Assembly: GCF_000723165.1 (NCBI RefSeq)
Contig: NZ_HG322949.1
Coordinates: 4,868,173 to 4,932,172, forward strand
Length of the DNA stretch: 64,000 nt
Source of the DNA: Janthinobacterium agaricidamnosum NBRC 102515 = DSM 9628
GTDB lineage: Bacteria; Pseudomonadota; Gammaproteobacteria; Burkholderiales; Burkholderiaceae_D
Direction: 5' to 3'
Below, piece after piece: positions 1-7,411 of this stretch (position 1 is its first letter; each line of letters opens with the position of its first letter). Below the pieces are notes generated by a model. It did no database searches. It saw only the letters and a list, made by a program, of their open reading frames with translations, and was not told where the DNA came from. A program made the position numbers and the translations under genes.

Positions 1-200
1 TCAACTGTTTTTCACATCGGCATTACGACTGGCAAAGCGGTAGTCATGCCGATCGCTGATGCAGCGCCAGCCCGCACAATGTTGCCATTCAAGCAGGGAT
101 AGCTGAAGCGGCCGGCGCGCTCTGGTAAAATAGCCACCATCTGATCCCTCGTGTCCGGTGTTACCGGGCATATGCTTGAAGCGCCCTCAACCACACATCC

Positions 201-1262
201 ATGTTTAGTTTCTTCAAGAAAAAAACTGCCGCTCCTGCCGTTGCGCCGCAACCCGCCGAAACCATCGCGCCGCTGGCACCTCCCCCCACCCCGGTTTCCG
301 CCCCGCCGGCGACGCCAGCAATCCCTGCAGTCGCTCATACGCCGCTCGCCAGCGACGGCGAAAAGAAACAATCGTGGATGTCGCGCCTGAAGGCCGGTTT
401 GTCGAAAACCTCATCGACGCTGAGCGTGCTGTTTGTCGGCGCCAAGATCGACGACGACTTGTATGACGAGCTGGAAGCGGCGCTGCTGATGGCCGACGCC
501 GGCATGGACGCCACCGATTACCTGCTGACGGCGCTCAAGAAAAAGGTCAAGGAAGACAAATTGCTCGATGCCGACGCCGTCAAGGCCGCGCTGAAAGTCT
601 TGCTGATCGATTTGCTGACCCCGCTTCAGCGGCCGTTCGAGCTGGGGCGCCACAAACCGCTGGTGATGATGATTTCCGGCGTCAACGGCGCAGGCAAGAC
701 CACCACCATCGGCAAATTGGCGAAACACTTGCAAACCCACAATCAATCGGTGTTGCTGGCCGCCGGCGACACCTTCCGCGCCGCCGCCCGCGAGCAATTG
801 ATGGTCTGGGGCGAACGCAACAACATCACCGTCATTTCGCAGGAGTCCGGCGATCCGGCCGCCGTCGCATACGACTCGGTGCAATCGGCCAAGGCGCGCG
901 GCATCGATGTGGTGATGGTCGACACGGCCGGCCGCTTGCCGACCCAGTTGCACCTGATGGAAGAATTGAAAAAGATTAAACGCGTGATCGGCAAGGGCCT
1001 GGAAGGCGCGCCGCATGAAACCTTGTTGGTGATCGACGGCAATACCGGCCAGAACGCGCTGGCCCAGGTCAAGGCTTTCGACGACGCGCTGACCTTGAGC
1101 GGCCTGGTGATCACCAAGCTGGACGGCACCGCCAAGGGCGGTGTGCTGGCGGCAATCGCCCGCGTGCGGCCAGTGCCGGTGTATTTCATCGGCATCGGTG
1201 AAAAGATTGAGGACTTGCAGCCGTTCGTGGCTGCCGAATTTGTCGAAGCGCTGCTCGGATAA
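201..1262 (+). CDS. ftsY: Signal recognition particle receptor FtsY
   Basis: Membrane-associated SRP-type GTPase that receives ribosome-nascent chain complexes from Ffh and hands them to the Sec translocon. The 353-residue product starts MFSFFKKK, a usual FtsY start, followed by a Pro/Ala-rich linker of about 50 residues, a helical N domain and the NG GTPase core. The P-loop GVNGAGKTTT, the DTAGR motif and TKLDGTAKGG are all visible. No clear Shine-Dalgarno precedes the ATG, but no better start fits. It is followed after 7 bases by ftsE, giving the common ftsY-ftsE-ftsX arrangement. Identification is firm from motifs and context. The 200 bases before it hold no gene I can support. Confidence 0.97.
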   Translation: MFSFFKKKTAAPAVAPQPAETIAPLAPPPTPVSAPPATPAIPAVAHTPLASDGEKKQSWMSRLKAGLSKTSSTLSVLFVGAKIDDDLYDELEAALLMADAGMDATDYLLTALKKKVKEDKLLDADAVKAALKVLLIDLLTPLQRPFELGRHKPLVMMISGVNGAGKTTTIGKLAKHLQTHNQSVLLAAGDTFRAAAREQLMVWGERNNITVISQESGDPAAVAYDSVQSAKARGIDVVMVDTAGRLPTQLHLMEELKKIKRVIGKGLEGAPHETLLVIDGNTGQNALAQVKAFDDALTLSGLVITKLDGTAKGGVLAAIARVRPVPVYFIGIGEKIEDLQPFVAAEFVEALLG

Positions 1263-1269
1263 GGCCACC

Positions 1270-1932
1270 ATGATCGAATTTCAGCACGTCTCCAAGCAAT
1301 ATTCCTCCGATGCGGTAGCGCTGCGCGACATTTCCCTGACCATCGCCAAGGGCGAGCTGGTATTTTTGGCCGGCCCGTCCGGCGCCGGCAAATCGACCTT
1401 GTTGAAAATGATCGCCGCGATGGAACGGCCGACTTCCGGCAGCCTGATCGTCAACGGGCAAGACATCGGCAAGATCAAGCCGGCCGGCGTGCCTTTCCTG
1501 CGCCGCAACATGGGTTTGATTTTCCAGCAACAGCGTTTATTGACCGACCGCTCGATCCTGGCCAACGTCATGCTGCCGCTGCTGGTAGTCGGCGCGCACA
1601 AGGCGCAAGCCGAGCAACGCGCCCGCGCCGCACTCGACAAAGTGGGCTTGCTGGAACGCGCACTGTCGCGTCCGCTGGCCTTGTCCGGCGGCGAGCAGCA
1701 GCGCGTGGCGATTGCGCGCGCCATCGTCAACCGTCCGCAAATCATCCTGGCCGACGAACCGACCGCCAGCCTGGACCGCGAAAGCGCCGACAAGGTGCTC
1801 GATGCGTTGAAGGCGTTCCACTCGGTCGGCGTGACCTGCCTGATTTCGACCCACGATGAACACATACTGCAAGGCGCGACACGCGTCTTGCACTTGAAAC
1901 AAGGCCAACTGGTGACGGGAGAAACAGCATGA
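1270..1932 (+). CDS. ftsE: Cell division ATP-binding protein FtsE
   Basis: ABC-type ATPase of the FtsEX complex, which sits at the septum and activates periplasmic peptidoglycan hydrolases through FtsX. The 220-residue product begins MIEFQHVSKQY and has Walker A GPSGAGKST, signature LSGGEQQR and Walker B ILADEPT, the full set for an active ABC ATPase. A longer frame opens upstream inside ftsY, but family length and the N-terminal strand argue for the ATG used here. Its TGA stop overlaps the ftsX ATG (ATGA), so the two are translationally coupled. Confidence 0.97.
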   Translation: MIEFQHVSKQYSSDAVALRDISLTIAKGELVFLAGPSGAGKSTLLKMIAAMERPTSGSLIVNGQDIGKIKPAGVPFLRRNMGLIFQQQRLLTDRSILANVMLPLLVVGAHKAQAEQRARAALDKVGLLERALSRPLALSGGEQQRVAIARAIVNRPQIILADEPTASLDRESADKVLDALKAFHSVGVTCLISTHDEHILQGATRVLHLKQGQLVTGETA

Positions 1933-2849
1933 TCGGCTGGCTCAGGCAACATCGTTTTGCGCTCGGCTCGGCGCTGATTCATTTGCGCAAGTCGCCAGGC
2001 GGCTTCATCCTGAACATTTTCGTGGTTGCCATCGCATTGGCGCTGCCGTTCGCCGGCTTGACGCTGCTCAACAATGTGCGGCCGATGTCGGAGCAATTGT
2101 CGGTCGATCCGGAAGTAAGTGTCTTCCTCAAAATCAACTTGCCGCGCGAACAAGCCGTCGGCATGCAAGCGCAACTGAAAACGATCGTGCACGACAACAA
2201 GGCCAAGATCGTCTTCATCCCGCGCGAACAGGCGCTCGATGCGCTGAAAAGCAAGAATGGCCTGGCCGACGTGCTGACCACGCTGGGCGACAATCCTTTA
2301 CCCGACAGCTATGTCTTGAAACTGGATGCATTCAAGAATGCGGCCGAAGCGGCGGACATCGATATCATCGCCGAACAATTGCGCGCCTTGCCGGGCGTGG
2401 AATCGGTGCAAGTCGATTCCGCCTGGGTCAAGCGGCTGGCGGCCTTGCTGGGCATCTTGCGGCTGTTGTTGCTGTTGCTCGCAATCACCTTGGGCGCGGC
2501 GGTAATCGCGGTGGTATTCAACACCATCCGCCTGCAAGTGATGACGCAGCGCGATGAAATCAGCGTGTCGAAATTGATCGGCGCGACCGACACCTTCATC
2601 CACCGGCCGTTTTATTACACCGGCGCCTTGCTGGGGCTGTGCGCCGGCGGCGTGGCGCTGGGCGCGGTGGCGCTGGCGCTGCGGCCGCTGAATACTGCGA
2701 TTGCCGAGTTCGCCCGGCTGTACGCGTCGGAATTCCAGCTGGTGCCGCTGGCGCCATTGCCGATGGCCGGCTTGCTGGCGCTGAGCGCCGGGCTCGGCTT
2801 GATTGGCGCCGTCTTGTATGTACAGCGCCACCTGGCGCGCCTGAATTAA
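1929..2849 (+). CDS. ftsX: Cell division protein FtsX
   Basis: Integral membrane partner of FtsE. The 306-residue protein has the FtsX layout: a first transmembrane helix near residues 25-45, a periplasmic domain of about 110 residues, and three C-terminal helices (about 170-195, 220-245 and 270-295). The start overlaps the ftsE stop by four bases. It transmits ATPase-driven changes across the membrane to amidase activators at the division site. A pair of hairpins directly follows the stop, so the ftsYEX operon probably ends here and rpoH has its own promoter. Confidence 0.95.
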   Translation: MIGWLRQHRFALGSALIHLRKSPGGFILNIFVVAIALALPFAGLTLLNNVRPMSEQLSVDPEVSVFLKINLPREQAVGMQAQLKTIVHDNKAKIVFIPREQALDALKSKNGLADVLTTLGDNPLPDSYVLKLDAFKNAAEAADIDIIAEQLRALPGVESVQVDSAWVKRLAALLGILRLLLLLLAITLGAAVIAVVFNTIRLQVMTQRDEISVSKLIGATDTFIHRPFYYTGALLGLCAGGVALGAVALALRPLNTAIAEFARLYASEFQLVPLAPLPMAGLLALSAGLGLIGAVLYVQRHLARLN

Positions 2850-2907
2850 ACGCGCCAGGCAAAACGCCGATGGCGGTGTTGCATTGCCTTGCCCTGAGCG
2901 TTTTGCC
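2831..2907 (+). terminator. Hairpins after ftsX
   Basis: Two overlapping inverted repeats follow ftsX. CCTGGCGCG at 2831-2839 pairs with CGCGCCAGG at 2851-2859, spanning the stop codon. GGCAAAACGC at 2858-2867 pairs with GCGTTTTGCC at 2898-2907. The two stems share bases and are mutually exclusive. No long T-run follows, so this is a possible terminator or mRNA-end structure rather than a textbook intrinsic terminator. Confidence 0.45.
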
Positions 2908-3183
2908 AGACGCTCAGGAACGTCTCCCGATCTGGACGCGGCCCTTGGCCGTGTCTTGCATTACTTAAGTTACCCTTCAGTAAACTCCCCTAGACTTTGT
3001 TCGTCACAGTACAGAAGAATCACGACAAGCTGGACCACCCTGAACTTTCAAGACGTTAAAACCACTCTTGTTTGATCCAGCTCAAAAGTTATTCAAATAT
3101 CTAGCTGAACCTGATTTTGGTCTAAGCCATTGAGTATGATTATCCCATAGTATTTAAGCTATCGGAGCCATTGAATCAGGCGA

Positions 3184-3210
3184 TTGGCACTCTCCATCAG
3201 AGAGTGCTAA
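3184..3210 (+). promoter_or_regulatory. CIRCE element (HrcA operator) upstream of rpoH
   Basis: The sequence reads TTGGCACTC, nine bases, GAGTGCTAA. The CIRCE consensus is TTAGCACTC-N9-GAGTGCTAA, so 17 of 18 arm bases match with the canonical spacing. CIRCE is the operator of the heat-shock repressor HrcA. It lies about 230 bases before the rpoH start codon and overlaps a sigma-70-like promoter, suggesting HrcA represses the sigma factor gene. hrcA itself is not in the window. Confidence 0.9.
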
Positions 3211-3213
3211 TAT
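3184..3213 (+). promoter_or_regulatory. Predicted sigma-70 promoter of rpoH
   Basis: TTGGCA at 3184-3189 (-35, one mismatch to TTGACA) and TAATAT at 3208-3213 (-10) are 18 bases apart. The two boxes coincide with the outer edges of the two CIRCE arms, so HrcA binding would block polymerase. Transcription would start near 3220 and give a 5' leader of about 220 nt before rpoH. Further upstream (2908-3183) I see no gene. Confidence 0.6.
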
Positions 3214-3442
3214 ATGGTTCATTGATGCAGAATATGCAATCAGGCAACAAAGTACCAGATGCTGCCTGGAGTGCCTGAGAACATTCCAGGGTCAGGCGAT
3301 GCAACGATGCCATGGGAATTTTGTCAGACACGCTTCTGCCCGCAACAAGATAGACACGGTAACAAACCGTAACAGTCCGTGTTCCTGGCTGGCCTGCATG
3401 GCACATTGGAACAAAAGCAAGACTATTAAGCGAGGAATAAAC

Positions 3443-4342
3443 ATGACTATGATGTCCGCACCGTCCGCATTGGTTCCGACCAAAAGTAATGCGCTGGGCT
3501 TGGGATTCACCGGCAACCTGGGGAATCTCGACGCCTATATCTCGGCTGTGAATCGTTTACCTATGCTGACCCATGACGAAGAAGTTTCCCTGGCGACTCG
3601 CCTGCGTGAAAAGAACGACCTGGCCGCCGCGCAAGAACTGGTGCTGTCGCACTTGCGCCTGGTGGTGTCGATCGCCCGCGGTTACCTCGGTTATGGCTTG
3701 CCACACGCCGACCTGATCCAGGAAGGCAATATCGGCTTGATGAAAGCCGTGAAACGTTTCGATCCTGACCAAGGCGTGCGCCTGGTATCGTACGCGATGC
3801 ACTGGGTCAAGGCCGAGATGCATGAATACATCTTGAAGAACTGGCGCCTGGTCAAAGTAGCGACCACCAAGGCACAGCGCAAGCTGTTCTTCAACCTGCG
3901 CAGCCACAAGCAAGGCCTGGACGCGATGACGCCAACCCAGATCGATGCGCTGGCCAAGTTGCTGGACGTTAAGCGCGAAGAAGTGATCGAGATGGAAACC
4001 CGTTTGAGCGGCCGCGACATTGCACTGGAATCGCCGACCGACGATGAAGACGACAAGTTTTCGCCGATCGCCTACCTGTCGTCGGAACAAAGCGAGCCGA
4101 CCAAGGTATTGGAAGCGGAACAAGTGACGCGTTTGCAATCGGAAGGCCTGGAAACGGCGCTGGGCAAACTCGATGTGCGTTCGCGCCGCATCGTCGAAGC
4201 CCGCTGGCTGGCCAACGACGACGGCTCCGGCGCCACCTTGCACACGCTGGCCAACGAGTTCGGCGTCTCGGCCGAGCGCATCCGCCAGATTGAAACGGCG
4301 GCGCTGAAAAAAATGAAGGGTGCGCTGGCTGCCTATATTTAA
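3443..4342 (+). CDS. rpoH: RNA polymerase heat-shock sigma factor RpoH (sigma-32)
   Basis: Sigma factor that directs RNA polymerase to heat-shock promoters. The 299-residue protein has sigma region 1.2/2 (LIQEGNIGLMKAVKRFDP), the RpoH-specific box QRKLFFNLR between regions 2 and 3, and a region 4 helix-turn-helix ending EFGVSAERIRQIE, which together separate it from RpoD and RpoS. The start MTMMSAPSAL follows a GCGAGGA ribosome-binding site at -7; an upstream extension of the frame lacks one. Transcription is likely repressed through the CIRCE site, and the long leader leaves room for translational control. Confidence 0.97.
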   Translation: MTMMSAPSALVPTKSNALGLGFTGNLGNLDAYISAVNRLPMLTHDEEVSLATRLREKNDLAAAQELVLSHLRLVVSIARGYLGYGLPHADLIQEGNIGLMKAVKRFDPDQGVRLVSYAMHWVKAEMHEYILKNWRLVKVATTKAQRKLFFNLRSHKQGLDAMTPTQIDALAKLLDVKREEVIEMETRLSGRDIALESPTDDEDDKFSPIAYLSSEQSEPTKVLEAEQVTRLQSEGLETALGKLDVRSRRIVEARWLANDDGSGATLHTLANEFGVSAERIRQIETAALKKMKGALAAYI

Positions 4343-4649
4343 TTGGCCGGCCGCACCATCGAATAGCGGCGGCCCGTCTTGGCCGCCCGCTGCAACACCC
4401 TCCTGCATACGCTGTCACGGGATGTCTGCGACATCCCCCGTGACCGATCAGCGCTGCTCGGCTTGCTGAACGCTTTCCCTGCTCGGCAACAGCTTCTTAT
4501 ACCTCGATGCGCGATTTCGATACGCGCACGTTTCGCCCCTTGCGCTCCGCTGCGCAGCCGGGCTTGGCTTCGCTCGCGCTACCGGCTCACGGCGGGACTG
4601 ACTCCCGCAACAGCAGGCCGACCCGCGCATACATAGCAAGACTTTATTT
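4343..4649. other. Intergenic region after rpoH
   Basis: About 300 bases without a supportable gene. It contains a strong hairpin at 4414-4444 and a GC-rich stretch with short inverted repeats around 4520-4600. Base composition becomes AT-rich near 4640, at the hrp-box-like motif. Reading frames here are short and show no family resemblance. Confidence 0.5.
4414..4444 (+). terminator. Hairpin downstream of rpoH
   Basis: GTCACGG-GATGT pairs with ACATC-CC-CCGTGAC around a five-base loop, leaving only a two-base bulge: a 12-bp stem. It lies 72 bases after the rpoH stop. There is no T-run, so it may be a Rho-type or processing structure rather than an intrinsic terminator. Confidence 0.45.
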
Positions 4650-4677
4650 GGAACAATTACTCCACCTCCACCACTGA
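4650..4677 (+). promoter_or_regulatory. hrp-box-like promoter, copy 1
   Basis: GGAACA, 15 bases, CCACTGA. The HrpL (ECF sigma) promoter consensus is GGAACC-N15/16-CCACNNA, so only the sixth base of the -35 element deviates. The motif ends 46 bases before the ATG of the small gene at 4724. The same motif stands at the matching place before the paralogue at 5136, while the spacers have diverged (about 8 of 15 identical), which suggests the boxes are under selection. Confidence 0.55.
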
Positions 4678-4723
4678 TGGATACGCCTCACCAGCCCTTC
4701 CCCCAACCTTGCCAGGAGTTTGC

Positions 4724-4960
4724 ATGTCTATCTCTTCCATCTCGACCTTCACCGCCGCAGTCCCCGGCCCAGCAGCTCACTCAAGCGGTGCGGCTGCAGC
4801 AGCCGCCGCGGCGCCGCCTTCCGGCTCATCGGATATTAAAGATCCTTTGCAAGAATTAAGCTCGAAATTGGAAATGTTTTTAAAAATAAACAAAAAGAAG
4901 CATGAAGCGCAGGCGGATCCCGGCGCCACGACTCCGCCGTATAACCCGTGGCAAGTCTGA
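4724..4960 (+). CDS. Small Ser/Ala-rich protein, paralogue 1 (candidate secreted protein)
   Basis: No known family recognised. The 78-residue product has no cysteine, a Ser/Thr/Ala/Pro-rich N-terminal half starting MSISSISTF with an eight-Ala run, an amphipathic charged helix (about residues 38-62, DIKDPLQELSSKLEMFLKIN) and a C-terminal tail ending NPWQV. The start follows CCAGGAG at a good distance. It is paralogous to the next gene and preceded by an hrp-box-like promoter. A Ser-rich N-terminus and a short helical body resemble type III secreted small proteins or pilin subunits, but that is inference. The helix coding region is notably AT-rich compared with neighbours. Confidence 0.65.
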   Translation: MSISSISTFTAAVPGPAAHSSGAAAAAAAAPPSGSSDIKDPLQELSSKLEMFLKINKKKHEAQADPGATTPPYNPWQV

Positions 4961-5059
4961 TGGCCCACGCGGGATTTAGCTGATCGTCACTTCTTGCGCT
5001 GCATTCAACTTGCAGCCGCAAGAATCGGCCTTGGATACACCAATATCAAGAATTTTCCG

Positions 5060-5087
5060 GGAACAATCAGTCCCATCGCACCACTCA
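5060..5087 (+). promoter_or_regulatory. hrp-box-like promoter, copy 2
   Basis: GGAACA, 15 bases, CCACTCA, matching GGAACC-N15/16-CCACNNA except for one base. It ends 48 bases before the ATG at 5136, in the same relative place as copy 1. Together the two copies define a local consensus GGAACA-N15-CCACT[GC]A. Confidence 0.55.
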
Positions 5088-5135
5088 TGGAACAGCCTCA
5101 AGATCAAAGCCCTTCCCCTCTTTCAAGGAGTTACC

Positions 5136-5348
5136 ATGCTTCCCTCTTCCTACGCCACTCCCACCGCAGCATTCCCGGACCCTGCTACCGCAGGCACGCC
5201 TTCCGACTCATCGCCATCGGATATCAGCAATCTTAAGCAAGAATTGGACTTGATATTAGGAATGCTTTCACAATTAATTCAAACACAACAGTTGCAGGCG
5301 CAGTTCTCAAGCTCCACGACGTCGAACGATCCCTGGTCGCTGATCTGA
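5136..5348 (+). CDS. Small Ser/Thr-rich protein, paralogue 2 (candidate secreted protein)
   Basis: A 70-residue, cysteine-free product starting MLPSSYATPTAAFPDP after a strong CAAGGAG ribosome-binding site; the frame opens further upstream but without such a site. It shares with its upstream paralogue a Ser/Thr/Pro/Ala-rich first half, a SDI..L.QEL helix (about residues 29-55), and a C-terminal [ND]PW motif before the end (NDPWSLI here). The helix is less charged and more Gln/Leu-rich than in paralogue 1. Function unknown; a type III secreted helper, pilin-like or harpin-like protein is a guess from features and promoter. Confidence 0.65.
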   Translation: MLPSSYATPTAAFPDPATAGTPSDSSPSDISNLKQELDLILGMLSQLIQTQQLQAQFSSSTTSNDPWSLI

Positions 5349-5511
5349 TGGCTGGCGCGCGATTTGACGACACCATTCTCGCATGTACGTGGTTCGCCAT
5401 ATTGTCTCCGCGCCGGGACTTGCCCTCGCAAGAACAGGTCCACGCTGAGCGCACAGCCGCTCAGTTCATGCGGACCGGGCGGCTGATGCCGTCACCGTGA
5501 CGGGCAAACGA

Positions 5512-5775
5512 TCAGGCGGCCAGGCCCTTGGTCAATACGTCGGCGACGACTTCATTCAATTCGGCACCGCGCTCCTTTGCCAGCGTTTGTAATTGCAACA
5601 CCAGGTCGCCATTCAATTTGACGGCGAACGGTACCAGGCCCAGCGCCTGGTCGCGCTTGCGCTGTTCGCGACGGTCGATAACGACCGCTTCCTTACCGAA
5701 TGCGCCGGTGCCAGGGACATGCATCTTGCCCATCAATTTTTTGGCATCGCTTTTCGCCAGGTCGGTTTTTTTCAT
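5512..5775 (-). CDS. Small ribbon-helix-helix-like protein
   Basis: An 87-residue basic protein. The C-terminal segment from about residue 50 (PFAVKLNGDLVLQLQTLAKERGAELNEVV...) reads as a strand followed by two helices, the pattern of ribbon-helix-helix (CopG/Arc-like) DNA-binding proteins. The N-terminal half is Lys/Arg-rich with VIDRREQRKRDQA. AGGACAG stands before the ATG. No toxin partner is adjacent, so it is not obviously an antitoxin. Likely a conserved small protein, possibly a regulator; function not established. Confidence 0.7.
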   Translation of the reverse strand: MKKTDLAKSDAKKLMGKMHVPGTGAFGKEAVVIDRREQRKRDQALGLVPFAVKLNGDLVLQLQTLAKERGAELNEVVADVLTKGLAA

Positions 5776-5913
5776 GATTTCTGTCCTGAATATTTCAAAG
5801 CAGCCATTTTACGCAGTATCGGCAACAACCACGTCTTTTGTTTGCGCGCCACCGACAGCGTCAATTTGATATCCTTGCCGCACTGACCTGATGTTCACCG
5901 ATGAAGGAAGCAC

Positions 5914-6348
5914 ATGAACACCTGCCGCAACATCACCTTCACGCTGCTGGCCAGCCTGGGTTTGCTCAGCGCTTGTGGAGCGGCAACGACCAACAGCAGC
6001 AGCGAGACTGCCGCGCCAACGGCGCGCGGCGGCACCTATGTGCTGACGGTCGGCCAAAGCGTCGCGCTCGCCTCCGGCGAGACCTTGAAACTGGACCGTA
6101 TCAACGACAGCCGCTGCAAGGTCGGCGCGGTCTGCGTGTGGGAGGGCTATGTCAGCTACAGCTTGACGCTGACGAATAAAGACGGCGCAGCGGCGCTGGT
6201 CTTGTCGGATTCGATGCCGGGCGGTTCGCCGACGGTCAGCCGGGCCAACCTGGTGCTGACGCTGGTCGGCGCCGAGCCCGCCACGCCGCCGGCCTTGCAT
6301 GGACCGGAGCCGGATTACAAGGTCACGCTCAAGGTCAGCCAACCCTGA
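5914..6348 (+). CDS. Predicted lipoprotein with DSRC...CVWEG motif
   Basis: A 144-residue exported protein. The N-terminus has a hydrophobic signal and lipobox LSAC, so the mature protein should be lipidated at Cys21. After a Ser/Thr/Ala linker comes a beta-rich domain with VGQSVAL..GETLKLDRI and the paired-cysteine segment DSRCKVGAVCVWEG, which recurs in many uncharacterised bacterial lipoproteins (DSRCP...C.W.G type). The two cysteines could form a disulfide or bind metal. The start is set by GAAGGAAG at 5903-5910. Function unknown. Confidence 0.75.
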   Translation: MNTCRNITFTLLASLGLLSACGAATTNSSSETAAPTARGGTYVLTVGQSVALASGETLKLDRINDSRCKVGAVCVWEGYVSYSLTLTNKDGAAALVLSDSMPGGSPTVSRANLVLTLVGAEPATPPALHGPEPDYKVTLKVSQP

Positions 6349-6358
6349 TCAAGCGTCG

Positions 6359-7243
6359 TCAATTGAGCACGCGTCGCGCGTGAACCCATTCGACGCTGCC
6401 ATACGGCGCCAGCTGATTCAATTTCTGCAGCGAGCGCCGGGCTGACACGGAATCGTGTTTGACATATCTGGCATACGCGCCGGTATAAAACAGGCTTTCG
6501 GCAAACGCATCCTGCTGTTCATCGCCGCTTTTTTCCGCCAGCAGCCGGGCAATCTCCGGCGCGGTATCGTCGCCCTGCCACATGCGCAGCAAGGCGCCAT
6601 AATGAGACTGCTTATTTTGAGCGTCATCGGCGGCGCGCTTTTCCAATGCAGGATTAGCCAGCGCGACATCGTTGGCGCGCGCCATGATGTAGCGGTAAAG
6701 CAGCGAACGGTATGGATAGAAATCCGGATCTTCGGGAGGGCTTTCGGCATCGGCCAGGTAAGCCAGCGCATCTTTCCAGTTTTCCAGCTCGACCGACGCA
6801 AACACCGCCACCGTGAAACCGGGCAAATAACCGGCCAGTGTCGCGGCGCGCTCGGCCGCCGGCACGGTTGCCGCCGCCTGGCGCGCGCCATTCAGCACGG
6901 GCGTCAGCAGCAACAGCGCTTCGCGCGCGCGCCCGAGGCTGAACAGGATGGCTGACTTGGTGACGATGGACGATTCTTTTTGTTCCGCAGAAGCCAGGCC
7001 CAGCGCCTGGTCGGCCAGCTTCAATGCCTGGGCCGACTGCCCCAGCGAATCGAGCGCGGACGCTTGAATGTCCAGCAGCGCCGCCTTGTCGTCATTGCCC
7101 TGGGCATTTTTTGCCATGCCTTGCGCCATCGACAAAGCCTGCTCATGCCGGGCTTTCAAGAAATTCGTTTGTGCTTGCGCCGATACGCTGCCCGCTAGCA
7201 GCAGGCTGAACAGGAATAACTTGATCGATTTGGATAAAAACAT
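6359..7243 (-). CDS. Exported TPR-like repeat protein
   Basis: A 294-residue protein with a cleavable signal peptide (MFLSKSIKLFLFSLLLAGSV, cleavage probably after SAQAQ). The mature part is all-helical and Ala/Leu-rich with repeated helix pairs such as ALLDIQASALDSLGQSAQAL and SAILFSLGRAREALLLL, typical of tetratricopeptide-type superhelices that mediate protein contacts in the periplasm. It stands convergent to the lipoprotein gene. No specific function can be read. Confidence 0.75.
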   Translation of the reverse strand: MFLSKSIKLFLFSLLLAGSVSAQAQTNFLKARHEQALSMAQGMAKNAQGNDDKAALLDIQASALDSLGQSAQALKLADQALGLASAEQKESSIVTKSAILFSLGRAREALLLLTPVLNGARQAAATVPAAERAATLAGYLPGFTVAVFASVELENWKDALAYLADAESPPEDPDFYPYRSLLYRYIMARANDVALANPALEKRAADDAQNKQSHYGALLRMWQGDDTAPEIARLLAEKSGDEQQDAFAESLFYTGAYARYVKHDSVSARRSLQKLNQLAPYGSVEWVHARRVLN

Positions 7244-7411
7244 GAATACTCACTCATCATCAACATGGCGTTTGAGTATATAACAACAAGATTTCAAAAA
7301 GGAAAGTTTCAAATCCCGCGCATGGACCGCGCGCAGCTCAGAGGGGGCCATGAAGTGCGGCGCAACCGGGGCGGTCTCCGGTCCGCCCCCGCTGCGCCGC
7401 GGTACTGCTCG

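Larger units (their letters stand above)
4650..5390 (+). repeat. Diverged tandem duplication, 412-bp period
   Basis: Two consecutive units share the same order of elements: an hrp-box-like motif, a leader containing a CAGCCTC / GCCCTTCCCC-like stretch, a GGAG ribosome-binding site, a small Ser/Ala-rich gene, and a TGATGG...GCGxGATTT stretch after the stop. The start codons are 412 bases apart (4724 and 5136) and the boxes 410 apart. Coding parts are recognisably related but strongly diverged, so the duplication is old. Confidence 0.6.

Noticed and set aside
12..371. Minus-strand frame opposite the start of ftsY
   Set aside because: Overlaps the ftsY start region, Arg/Gly-rich without family features; a real divergent gene cannot be supported from 200 bases.
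3299..3442. N-terminal extension of rpoH to 3299
   Set aside because: It lacks a ribosome-binding site and the residues do not resemble RpoH; the ATG at 3443 has a good site and family-like start.
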